Of a stretch of 21,501 nucleotides of DNA, positions 1 to 7,600 are shown in pieces. The notes under the pieces were generated by a model. It was not told where the DNA came from and ran no database searches. It saw only the letters and a list, made by a program, of their open reading frames with translations. How positions within the stretch are numbered: position 1 is the stretch's first letter; every line of letters starts with the position of its first letter. The DNA is from an uncultured Collinsella sp. (GTDB lineage: Bacteria > Actinomycetota > Coriobacteriia > Coriobacteriales > Coriobacteriaceae): assembly GCA_900546775.1 (NCBI GenBank), contig UREM01000034.1, forward strand, positions 1 to 21,501. The letters are read 5' to 3'. The position numbers and the translations under genes are program-made.

Positions 1-2
1 GA

Positions 3-74
3 CTTGCAGCGACGGACCTCGGGACGCTCTTACACCACGTCTGCGCGCGCCACCCGGAGCGCGCATCGAAATAG
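3..74 (+). CDS. Possible C-terminal tail of an upstream gene (partial)
   Basis: The third frame is open from the window edge to a TAG at 72-74 and encodes about 23 residues, rich in Leu, Ala, His and Arg and ending in an RASK-like basic tail. Base composition is GC-rich, like the coding DNA elsewhere in the window, and it changes to AT-rich just downstream where the inverted-repeat element begins. The fragment is too short to assign a family. The first frame is also open, to about 132, but runs into the AT-rich element, so it is less likely. This could equally be non-coding. Confidence 0.22.
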   Translation, partial: LAATDLGTLLHHVCARHPERASK

Positions 75-111
75 GCGTTTTGGGCTGTTTGAGGGGTTAG
101 CGATATACCAC

Positions 112-341
112 GTGGTCAAAAAACGTCAAATATGAGTAGTGTTGCCAAAATAGTCACATATGTTTTATGTCTTTTGGGCTTCCTAGCGATATTCATTCTC
201 GCTAGGAAGCCCATTTTATTGAACCTATGGGGAATAACGTTGTCTTGTTTTTGGACAAATAGGGATTTTCGGCACCTATTACAAGGAAATTTGCTGCTAC
301 TAAATTGGTGACAGTACTCATATTTGGCGTTTTTTGACCAC
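112..341. mobile_element. MITE-like element with ~42-bp imperfect terminal inverted repeats
   Basis: The ends are inverted copies. The left arm (112-154) begins GTGGTCAAAAAACG and continues CAAATATGAGTA; the right arm (299-341), read on the minus strand, begins with the same 14 bases and the same CAAATATGAGTA block. The arms differ at only a handful of positions over about 42 bases. The interior has no credible open reading frame and is clearly AT-richer than its flanks. In its centre is a perfect 13-bp stem-loop (176-212). A short, non-coding, AT-rich segment with long terminal inverted repeats is what a miniature inverted-repeat transposable element looks like. I see no clear target-site duplication and no transposase, so mobility is inferred. 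A non-mobile structured regulatory region is the alternative. Confidence 0.5.
176..219 (+). terminator. 13-bp stem-loop followed by a T-rich tract, inside the MITE-like element
   Basis: GGGCTTCCTAGCG at 176-188 pairs perfectly with 200-212 around an 11-nt loop, and the plus strand continues ATTTTATT. It could end plus-strand transcription coming from upstream of the window. It lies near the middle of the inverted-repeat element, so it may instead be part of that element's structure. Confidence 0.4.
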
Positions 342-441
342 AGGGGTCTCGAGGGGGGGCTCGAGGGGTCGCGGTTTCGCCCTTTTTGCGCCGAAGCGAT
401 ACACTGTTACCGTTTGATTTCTTCGCTCAAGGAGGATGCGC

Positions 442-1965
442 ATGCCGTGCACAACGATTTTGGTTGGTAAGAACGCGAGCTACGACGGGTCGACGCTTGT
501 CGCCCGCAACGAGGACTCGTCCAACGGGGTGTTTGAGCCCAAGCGCATGCGCGTGGTGCATCCCGACGAGCAGCCGCGTGTCTACACGAGTGTCCTGAGC
601 CACCTAACCATTGAGCTGCCCGACAATCCCATGCGTTACACAAGCGTCCCTGACGTTATCCCGGGTCACGGCATCTGGGCCGAGGCCGGCTTCAACGAGC
701 TCAATGTTGGCATGTCCGCAACCGAGACGCTCACCACCAATGAGCGCGTCCGCGGCGCCGATCCGCTCGTGGACTACGTACCCGCCAAAGGTAACGAAGG
801 CGAGGACGGCTATGTTCCGGCACAGCCCGGCGGTCTGGGCGAGGAGGACATGGTGACCCTGGTGCTGCCGTACGCCAAGTCTGCCCGCGACGGCGTGCGC
901 ATCCTGGGCGAGCTGCTCGAGCGCTATGGCACCTATGAGAACAACGGCATCGCCTTTAGTGATGTGGACGAGATTTGGTGGCTCGAGACTATCGGTGGCC
1001 ACCACTGGATTGCCAAGCGCGTGCCCGATGACGCCTATGTGACCATGCCCAACCAGCTGGGTATCGACAGCTTTGACCTGGACGACGCCGAGGGCGCCCA
1101 GGCCGACCACATGTGCTCTGCCGACCTGCGCTCCTGGATGGCCGAGTGGCATCTGGACCTGACGCTGGGCGTCGAGGGCGACGGTCCGGCGACGGTCTTC
1201 AACCCGCGCGAAGCCTTTGGCTCGCACAGCGACAGCGACCATGTCTACAACACGCCGCGCGCCTGGTATATGCAGCGCTGTCTCAACCCCAGCGATGTGT
1301 GGGACGGTCCCGACGCCGACTACACGCCCGAGAGCGACGACATCCCCTGGAGCCGCGTGCCTGAGCGCAAGGTGACCATCGAGGACATCAAGTACGTGCT
1401 TTCGAGCCACTACCAGAGCACGGAGTACGACTGCTACGGCAGCAAGGGTACGCCCGCCACGCGCGGCGCCTATCGTCCCATCGGCATCAACCGCAACAGC
1501 CAGCTCGCCGTGCTGCAGCTGCGTCCCTATGCGCAGCCGGCATATCGCGCCGTACAGTGGATGGCGTTTGGCTCCAACTCGTTTAACGCGCTCGTACCGC
1601 TGTACGCCAATGTCGAGACCATGCCCGAGTACTATGCCGGCACGCAGGCTCGCGTGACGTCCGAGAATTTCTATTGGGCCAACCGCCTGATCGGTGCCTT
1701 GGCCGATGTTCGCTTCCATGAGTGCGGTCGCGCGGTCGAGGATTATCAGGAGAAGGTCGGCGGCATGGGCCACAAGCAGATTCACGACGTTGACGCTGTC
1801 GTAGCCGCGCTGCCCGAGGCCGACGTGCCTGCCGAGCTCGCCCGCGCCAACGAGGCCTTTGCCGAGCTCGTGCGCGTGGAGACCGATGCCCTGTTGGGCA
1901 AGGTGCTCTACACCACGAGCTGCGCCATGAAGAACTCCTTCGCGATGAACGACAACGTAAGGTAA
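442..1965 (+). CDS. C69 family dipeptidase (PepD-like)
   Basis: A 507-residue cytosolic N-terminal-nucleophile hydrolase predicted to cleave dipeptides. The protein begins MPCTTILVGKNASYDGST, the family signature in which the Cys (residue 3 here) becomes the N-terminal nucleophile after self-processing. ARNEDS follows, as do the conserved GHGIWAEAGFNELNVGMSATET stretch in two parts and the WWLETIGGHHW block. Length is normal for peptidase family C69 (about 470-510). A GGAGG at 431-435 lies 6 bases before ATG 442; the ATG at 436 touches the ribosome-binding site and would move the Cys further inside, so 442 is preferred. The gene stands alone, with a strong terminator at 1984-2029. A weak -10 (TACACT, 400-405) could start a leader of about 30 nt. 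Family assignment is secure; substrate range is not visible. Confidence 0.93.
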   Translation: MPCTTILVGKNASYDGSTLVARNEDSSNGVFEPKRMRVVHPDEQPRVYTSVLSHLTIELPDNPMRYTSVPDVIPGHGIWAEAGFNELNVGMSATETLTTNERVRGADPLVDYVPAKGNEGEDGYVPAQPGGLGEEDMVTLVLPYAKSARDGVRILGELLERYGTYENNGIAFSDVDEIWWLETIGGHHWIAKRVPDDAYVTMPNQLGIDSFDLDDAEGAQADHMCSADLRSWMAEWHLDLTLGVEGDGPATVFNPREAFGSHSDSDHVYNTPRAWYMQRCLNPSDVWDGPDADYTPESDDIPWSRVPERKVTIEDIKYVLSSHYQSTEYDCYGSKGTPATRGAYRPIGINRNSQLAVLQLRPYAQPAYRAVQWMAFGSNSFNALVPLYANVETMPEYYAGTQARVTSENFYWANRLIGALADVRFHECGRAVEDYQEKVGGMGHKQIHDVDAVVAALPEADVPAELARANEAFAELVRVETDALLGKVLYTTSCAMKNSFAMNDNVR

Positions 1966-1983
1966 AGGCAACCTTGCAGCGCG

Positions 1984-2029
1984 CGAGCGGGGCAAACGCC
2001 GTCAAAGGCTTTGCCCCGCTCGATTTCTA
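1984..2029 (+). terminator. Rho-independent terminator after the dipeptidase gene
   Basis: CGAGCGGGGCAAA (1984-1996) pairs perfectly with 2010-2022, and an inner GCC/GGC pair extends the stem beyond a single bulge. ATTTCTATT follows. The position, 18 nt after the stop codon, fits termination of the dipeptidase transcript. Confidence 0.8.
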
Positions 2030-2047
2030 TTCCGGCGACAAACGATT

Positions 2048-2077
2048 TTGTGTCGTTCACCCAATCTTGGGTACAAG
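2048..2077 (+). promoter_or_regulatory. Possible promoter for the coiled protein / UbiB-like kinase pair
   Basis: TTGTGT (2048-2053) and TACAAG (2072-2077) are 18 bp apart, giving a leader of about 29 nt before ATG 2113. The match to -35/-10 consensus is moderate, but it lies between the preceding terminator and the next gene, where a promoter is needed. Confidence 0.35.
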
Positions 2078-2112
2078 AAGGCCAATGCAGTTGTTCATGA
2101 TTGGAGCCAACC

Positions 2113-2529
2113 ATGGTTATGAAACTCGATCAGCTTGTTAACGGTGCCATCAACGTGGGCTTCGGCGCCGCCGCCGTTGCCGTCGAGGGCGGCAAGAAGG
2201 TTCTCGACGACCTCGGTACCAAGGGCGAGCAGGTCCGCAAGGATGCCGGCACCCCCGATATCGCCCGCAGCGTGTCCGATATGTTCGAGCAGGCCGGCGG
2301 CACTATCTCCGACCTGACCGAGCGCCTGGGCATGCAGGGCGAGACTGCGGCACAGCGCGTGCTCGATGAGCTCATCCTGGCTCGCGTCCGCGTTATGACC
2401 GCCCCCGAGCGCACGGCCTTCCTGGCCCATGTGCGCGACATCGTCGATTCGGTCGAGGACAACGTGACCTCGGTGCCCGTCGAGTCCGTTGAACCCGACG
2501 ACGCAGAGGACGCCGAAGAGGCCGAGTAG
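2113..2529 (+). CDS. Small helical, phasin-like protein of unknown function
   Basis: Encodes 138 residues. The first third is a small, weakly hydrophobic stretch rich in Gly, Ala and Val (about residues 8-28). The middle is helical, with coiled-coil-like spacing, and includes a VRVMTAPERTAFLAHVRDIV segment. The tail is strongly acidic (DDAEDAEEAE). This layout resembles the phasin / granule-associated coiled proteins that often sit beside AarF/UbiB-type kinases, but I see no diagnostic motif. GGAG at 2103-2106 lies 6 bases before ATG 2113; ATG 2119 and an upstream TTG at 2101 are weaker choices. The stop codon is 8 bases before the kinase gene, so the two are almost certainly co-transcribed. 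A role as partner or regulator of that kinase is inference. Confidence 0.75.
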   Translation: MVMKLDQLVNGAINVGFGAAAVAVEGGKKVLDDLGTKGEQVRKDAGTPDIARSVSDMFEQAGGTISDLTERLGMQGETAAQRVLDELILARVRVMTAPERTAFLAHVRDIVDSVEDNVTSVPVESVEPDDAEDAEEAE

Positions 2530-2537
2530 CAGCGCAG

Positions 2538-4301
2538 ATGGCAGATTCCACCACCGATTACAACAATCAAGATCCCTTGGGTGACGAGGCGGCGGTTGTC
2601 GACGAGGTCGATGCCGCCGTCTCGGGCGCTCGCAAGAAGCCGCGCGCTGTCGATATGGTCCCCGAGGAGCCCGACGCGATGGCGCCGGACGAGGAGTATC
2701 AGCTCACGCCGGCGGGCCGCCGCGAACGCATCGGTCAGATCGTTCGCCTGATCAAAAAGTATCGCGTGTGGGATAACCTCACGCCGGTGCGCCTGCGTCG
2801 TCTGCTCGAAGAGCTCGGCCCCATGTTCGTCAAGATGGGGCAGATCCTGGCTAACCGCTCCGAGATCTTGCCGCAGCGGTTTTGCGACGAGCTCCGTCGC
2901 CTGCGCTCCGACGTAGAGCCGGTGCCGTATGAGGTAGTGCTCCGGTGTCTGGAAGAGGAATATGGCCAGCGCCTGGGGCAGATGTTCGACGCGATCGACC
3001 CCAACCCGCTCGGCAGCGCGTCGCTCGCGCAGGTACACCGTGCCCGCCTGGTGACCGGCGAGGACGTGGCCGTTAAGGTGCAGCGCCCCGGTGCGCAGCA
3101 GGTCATGGCGCAGGACATCGACATCATCCGTTCGGTGGTGCGCATCGTCTCAAAGTTCGTCAATACCGATCAGTTTGTTGACCTGCACGGCGTGGTCGAG
3201 GAGCTGTGGACCTCGTTTCGCGAGGAGACCAACTTTTTGGCCGAGGCCAAAAACCTCAACGATTTCTATGAGTTCCATAAGAGCATCCATGGCGTGACGT
3301 GCCCCAAGTCCTATCTGGATCTGTGCACCGAGCACGTCGTGGTCATGGATTACGTCGACGGCATCTCGATTGCCGATCCCGAGCGCCTGGTGGCCGAGGG
3401 CTATGACCTGGAAAAAATCGGCTCGGCGATTGTCGAGGACTATTCGACGCAGGTGCTCGATGATGGCTTTTTCCATGCCGACCCGCATGCGGGAAACATC
3501 ATCCTCAAGGACGGCGTCGTCTACTTTATCGACCTGGGCATGGTTGGGCGCATGTCGAGCCACGACCGCGGTATCGTCAAGGACATGATTTTCGCCGTGG
3601 CCGAGGGCGACGTGCCCAAGCTCAAGGATTCGCTTATGCGCTTCGCCGTGACGCGCGGCGACTCGGCCGAGCTCGACCATTCGGCCTTTTTGTCCGACTT
3701 GGACTTTATCGTTGCCGACTTTGCGGGCCTCGACCTTAAGGACCTGGATATCGGCGAGTTTTTGACCTCGCTGCTAAACCTGGCGCGCAAAAACGACGTT
3801 GAACTGCCGAGCGTGGTGACGATGTTCGCCCGCGGCATGGTGACGCTCGAGGGCCTGCTGACCGAGTACATGCCCAACGTCAACATGATCCAGATCATCC
3901 AGACGCATATCAAAAATGAGAAGAGCACCTATGCGCGCGTGCGCGATATGGGGCGCGATTTTGCCGCGAGCAGCTATCGAGCGGCAAAAGGTTCGCTCGA
4001 GGCGGCCGAGTATCTGGGCTTGGCGTCGCGCATGCTCACGCGTGGCCAGCTTAAGGTGAACACGCAGATTATGAGCAGCGATAAGGCGCTGCGACAGCTG
4101 GGCGGAATTATCGACCGCATGTCGATGGCTATCGTGATCGCCGGTCTGTTTATCGGTTCGTCGGTGGTGTACTACGCACGCATCGAGCCGGTTGTGTTTG
4201 GTATCCCGGTCATTGGCTTTATGGGCTACGTGAGCGCGCTGGTGCTGGCGCTTATGCTGGGCCGCAATATCTGGCTCAACAGCCACGGCGGCAAGCACTA
4301 G
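2538..4301 (+). CDS. AarF/ABC1/UbiB-family atypical kinase, membrane-anchored
   Basis: A 587-residue protein with all the family landmarks: the KxGQ motif (K99-M-G-Q102), the Ala-rich loop in place of a P-loop (GSASLAQVH, 159-167), the ATP-contacting Lys (K180 in VAVKVQRPG), the catalytic DPHAGN (315-320) and DLG (332-334). Two C-terminal membrane spans (about 530-548 and 555-578) should hold the kinase domain on the inner face of the membrane. UbiB/ABC1 proteins are known for ATPase/kinase activity linked to isoprenoid-quinone or lipid metabolism; the substrate here is unknown. The first 60 residues are acidic, variable and probably disordered. The ribosome-binding site before ATG 2538 is weak, consistent with translational coupling to the gene 8 bases upstream. 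A terminator follows at 4353-4380. Confidence 0.93.
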   Translation: MADSTTDYNNQDPLGDEAAVVDEVDAAVSGARKKPRAVDMVPEEPDAMAPDEEYQLTPAGRRERIGQIVRLIKKYRVWDNLTPVRLRRLLEELGPMFVKMGQILANRSEILPQRFCDELRRLRSDVEPVPYEVVLRCLEEEYGQRLGQMFDAIDPNPLGSASLAQVHRARLVTGEDVAVKVQRPGAQQVMAQDIDIIRSVVRIVSKFVNTDQFVDLHGVVEELWTSFREETNFLAEAKNLNDFYEFHKSIHGVTCPKSYLDLCTEHVVVMDYVDGISIADPERLVAEGYDLEKIGSAIVEDYSTQVLDDGFFHADPHAGNIILKDGVVYFIDLGMVGRMSSHDRGIVKDMIFAVAEGDVPKLKDSLMRFAVTRGDSAELDHSAFLSDLDFIVADFAGLDLKDLDIGEFLTSLLNLARKNDVELPSVVTMFARGMVTLEGLLTEYMPNVNMIQIIQTHIKNEKSTYARVRDMGRDFAASSYRAAKGSLEAAEYLGLASRMLTRGQLKVNTQIMSSDKALRQLGGIIDRMSMAIVIAGLFIGSSVVYYARIEPVVFGIPVIGFMGYVSALVLALMLGRNIWLNSHGGKH

Positions 4302-4352
4302 AGGCTGCGGCCGTCACCGCATTTTCCTATCGCAAACAATAGCTTTTACCTT

Positions 4353-4380
4353 GGGCTTCGCCTGCGTGCGAGGCCCTTTT
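4353..4380 (+). terminator. Rho-independent terminator after the UbiB-like kinase gene
   Basis: GGGCTTCGC (4353-4361) pairs with GCGAGGCCC (4368-4376) through nine pairs, one of them G-U, around a 6-nt loop. TTTT follows at once. It separates the kinase unit from the riboswitch transcript that begins just downstream. Confidence 0.8.
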
Positions 4381-4407
4381 GCGTGATACCATTTTGACGG
4401 TAATAAT
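4379..4407 (+). promoter_or_regulatory. Predicted promoter of the cobalamin-riboswitch transcript
   Basis: TTGCGT (4379-4384) and AATAAT (4402-4407) are separated by 17 bp. This places the transcription start at about 4413-4415, just before the first base of the predicted riboswitch P1 helix at 4417. That positional fit supports the call. A TTGACG at 4394-4399 is an alternative -35, but its -10 would fall inside P1. Confidence 0.5.
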
Positions 4408-4416
4408 CGATGGCCT

Positions 4417-4620
4417 AGATGGTGGTGCGGAGACGCACGAATGCGCGGTTTTCCTGCGCGTTTGGGAGAATCGGGGTGCAAGTCCCCGGCTGTACCAGTA
4501 ACCGTAATTCCTCTTGGCTCGGGATGTTCGCGTCGCAGATCGGACGGCGCGCCCGAGTCGTTAAGGTTAAGTCGGATCGCCTCCCATCTTGCGTGCGGCT
4601 GCGGCGTATGCCGCCGGTGT
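4417..4620 (+). promoter_or_regulatory. Cobalamin (B12) riboswitch
   Basis: The aptamer core is visible in order. P1 pairs AGATGG (4417-4422) with CCATCT (4584-4589). The conserved GGGAGAATCGGGGTGCAAG begins at 4464 and runs into TCCCCGGCTGTACC, the usual GGTG-CAA-TCC junction element. The 3' B12 box at 4569-4586 reads AAGTCGGATCGCCTCCCA and matches about 12 of 18 positions of the known consensus, including the invariant AG-C, CC and CC. Downstream is a small hairpin (GCGGC/GCCGC, 4601-4614), shortly before the ribosome-binding site at 4640-4645. There is no U-tract terminator between aptamer and start codon, so control probably acts on translation initiation. Cobalamin riboswitches generally reduce expression when adenosyl- or methyl-cobalamin is bound. 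Confidence 0.87.
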
Positions 4621-4651
4621 GCATAGGGCTCTGGAGGGAAGGAGGACCCCG

Positions 4652-7600
4652 ATGGGGGAACTCGAGCGCAACATGCGCGATGACGTGGGGCAGCCTCAAG
4701 GCAACGCTCCAAGTACAGACAATGGGGGACAAATGGATATGTTTGAGGACGAGCGTGTGTGCGCCTCGTTGCATCGCCGTGGCGCGATTGCACGCGGTAT
4801 AGCCAAGCGCGGCCTGGTGGCATTCCTGGCCTTCGCGATGGCCTTTGGCACCACGCCGGCTCAGCTGTGGGCCGAGGGCGCCGAGGGCATTGCCGAGGCT
4901 GTGGCTCAGGCTGCGACGCCGGGCGAGGACGCAGCGCTTGCGGGCGGCGCCGCTGAGCAGAGCGGCGCCGAGGTTTCGGATTCCGGGAGCGCGCCTGCAG
5001 CCAGTGCCGCCACAACAGAGGCAGCAACTGGCGACGAAGGCTCGGCGACGGGGGAGAGCCCTGCTACGAGCGAGCAGTCTTCGACGGCGCCCACTGGCCA
5101 AGCAGGATCTGCCGCCGCGGCTGCCGTCCAGACAGAGAACCCGACAGAAACCGGCGATGTCGCCAAGAAGCAAGTCGAGGTCTCGTTCTCGATTATCGGC
5201 ACCGATGCCGACGGCAAGGCTCAGACCTGGGTGGCACCTACGCAGCTTAAGCTCGACGAGGGCTCGACGGCTGCGGACGCCTTCGTTAAGCTGCAGCAGA
5301 AGGCGGGCTTCAAGGCGAAATACGATCCGAACACGGCATACGGTTTCTACCTCGAAAGCATCACGTCCCCGAGCGATGGCCGCACGCTTGCCTTCGATCC
5401 GGCGACTTATGCCTACTGGCAGCTGTTCGTCGACGGCGCGTCTTCCTCGGTTGGTGCGAGCAGCGTCAAGCTCACCCAGGGGCAGAAGATTGAGTTTGCC
5501 TATACGGCTGGTAGCTCGTCCCCTGTCGTTAAGGACCAGGTTGCCGCAAATGTGACCGTCATTGGTCGCGATGCCCAGGGCAAGACTCAGACTTGGGTCG
5601 ATAACGCGCAGTATGTGGTGACGTCCGGCTCGAACGCACTTGACCTTACAAAGGTCGCGCTCGAGGCGAATGACATCGATGCCGTTGTTGCGGGCTCCTT
5701 CATTCTGAGCCTTAAGTACAACGGCGTTGAGCTGGGTAAGCCGCTCGATTATTCGACCTATTGGCAGCTGTTCATCAACGGCAAGTCGAGCGACTGCACG
5801 GCAGACAATGTCACCATTCATGCTGGCGATACCGTTACGTGGTTCTACGGTGGCTGGGGCGACCAGTTGCCCTCCGATTCTGTCCATGCTTCCGTTCAGG
5901 TCCTCGGTAAGGACAAGGACGGCAAGCAGCAGGTTTGGGCTTCGACGGGTCAGACGAGTCTCAAGGCGGGCTCTACTGCCAAGGATCTCCTTGAGCAGAC
6001 CGGCCTTAGGCTCGATTCTAGCGAATCGTCTTGGGGCTGGTTCCTCAACGGCATTTATTCGCCGTTCGACGTCGACGGTAAGCCCTATGTCGGGGATGCT
6101 GCAACCAATAGCTATTGGCGCTTCTACGTAAATGGCGAGTTCAAGAACGTTGGCGCTGGTGCCTACGAGCTCCAAGAGGGTGACGCCGTCACCTTTATGT
6201 ATGCTGGCGACAGCGATGCCCTTCCTGGCCAGGTTCTTGGGTCTGTCGATGTTATCGGTCCCGATGTCAACGGCAACAATACTCGCTGGGGCTCGGCAAG
6301 CAATGTTTCTTTGCCCGAAGGCTCCACGGCCCAGAACCTTATTGAGGCATTTCTGAAGGCCAAGAGCGTTGCGTATAACGGCTCCCAGAGTGGTGAGTAC
6401 TGGCTCCTTAATTCCATTACTTCGCCGTTCGATCACAAGCCGTATGGCTGGGATGGTGCGACCAATAGATTTTGGCATCTGTATATCAACGGAGAGCTCA
6501 CATCTCTCTGCGCCAACCAGGTCACGCTCAAGAGCGGCGACAAGGTTACGCTTGCCTATACCACCGACGATTCGCCCATGCCCGATCCCGACAAGATTGT
6601 CGTGGACCCGAGTGCGACGACTCCTGATTGGGATGCCGAGTGGGCCGGCTACGGCAACAGCGGCAACGGTACGTCCGTAACGGACGCCAAGACGCCTGCG
6701 CAGGCCGCCGGTCTTAAGTGGGCCTTCGATTGGAAGGCCGAGTCTGGTCAGCAGTATGCCAACTGCAGCGAGCCTGTCATTGCTAACGGTTTTGTGTACA
6801 TCGCGACCGAGAACGAGCTCATTAAGATCGATTCGTCCACGGGCAAAAAGGTTGCCTCTGCGCCGCTTGCCTCCAAGGTGAGCTATACCTCTCGTCCGAT
6901 CTATACCAATGGCCTTATCATCGTTCCGCTCAACGGCGGTGCGGTCCAGGCGATTACTGCAGACAAGCTGATCTGCAAGTGGCTGACGCCTGGTTTGACG
7001 GACTTGACGCAGAGCTCCTGCACCGTCGTTTCGGACGGCGAGTACGTCTATGTTGGCTCGGTCGATATTTCGTATGACGAGAATTACAACGCGACCTACG
7101 GCAACGGCTCCTTTGCGCGCATTAAGATTGCCACGGGCGAAGTTTCTTGGCAGAACATCGACCCTGCCGAGGGCTATTACTGGACTGGTGCGGCTTTGAC
7201 GGATAAGTATGCCATCGTTCCTACGAGCGCGGGTACACTTAAGTGCATTGATAAGACGACGGGCGATGTCGTTTCGACCATGAAGCTCGGCGCTGTTGCA
7301 AATGCCGATTGCATTGCCGATCCGTCCAATGGTTCGACCTTCTATCAGATGACGCACGACGGAAAGCTCCATGTGATTTCGCTTTCGGCGAAGGGTGTGC
7401 TGAGTGAACAGAAGACGGTTGATCTGGGCCTTACGAATAATCTGAGCGCCCCTGCGGTGTCTGGTGACAATCTGATTGTCGGCGGACAGACGGCTACTGG
7501 CTCTGCTCTGGTTCTCTATAACCTGAAGACGAGTAAGACCACGATGGTCGCTGCTGCCGACGGCAAGGCGCTGCCGGCTGGCCTCAACGGTATTGCTGCT

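Noticed and set aside
112..341. The inverted-repeat element as a complete insertion sequence
   Set aside because: At 230 bp it holds no transposase frame and no clear target duplication was seen, so only a non-autonomous, MITE-like element is claimed.
604..1995. A 463-codon minus-strand frame opposite the dipeptidase gene
   Set aside because: It would begin inside the terminator stem and has no family features, whereas the plus strand encodes a textbook C69 dipeptidase.
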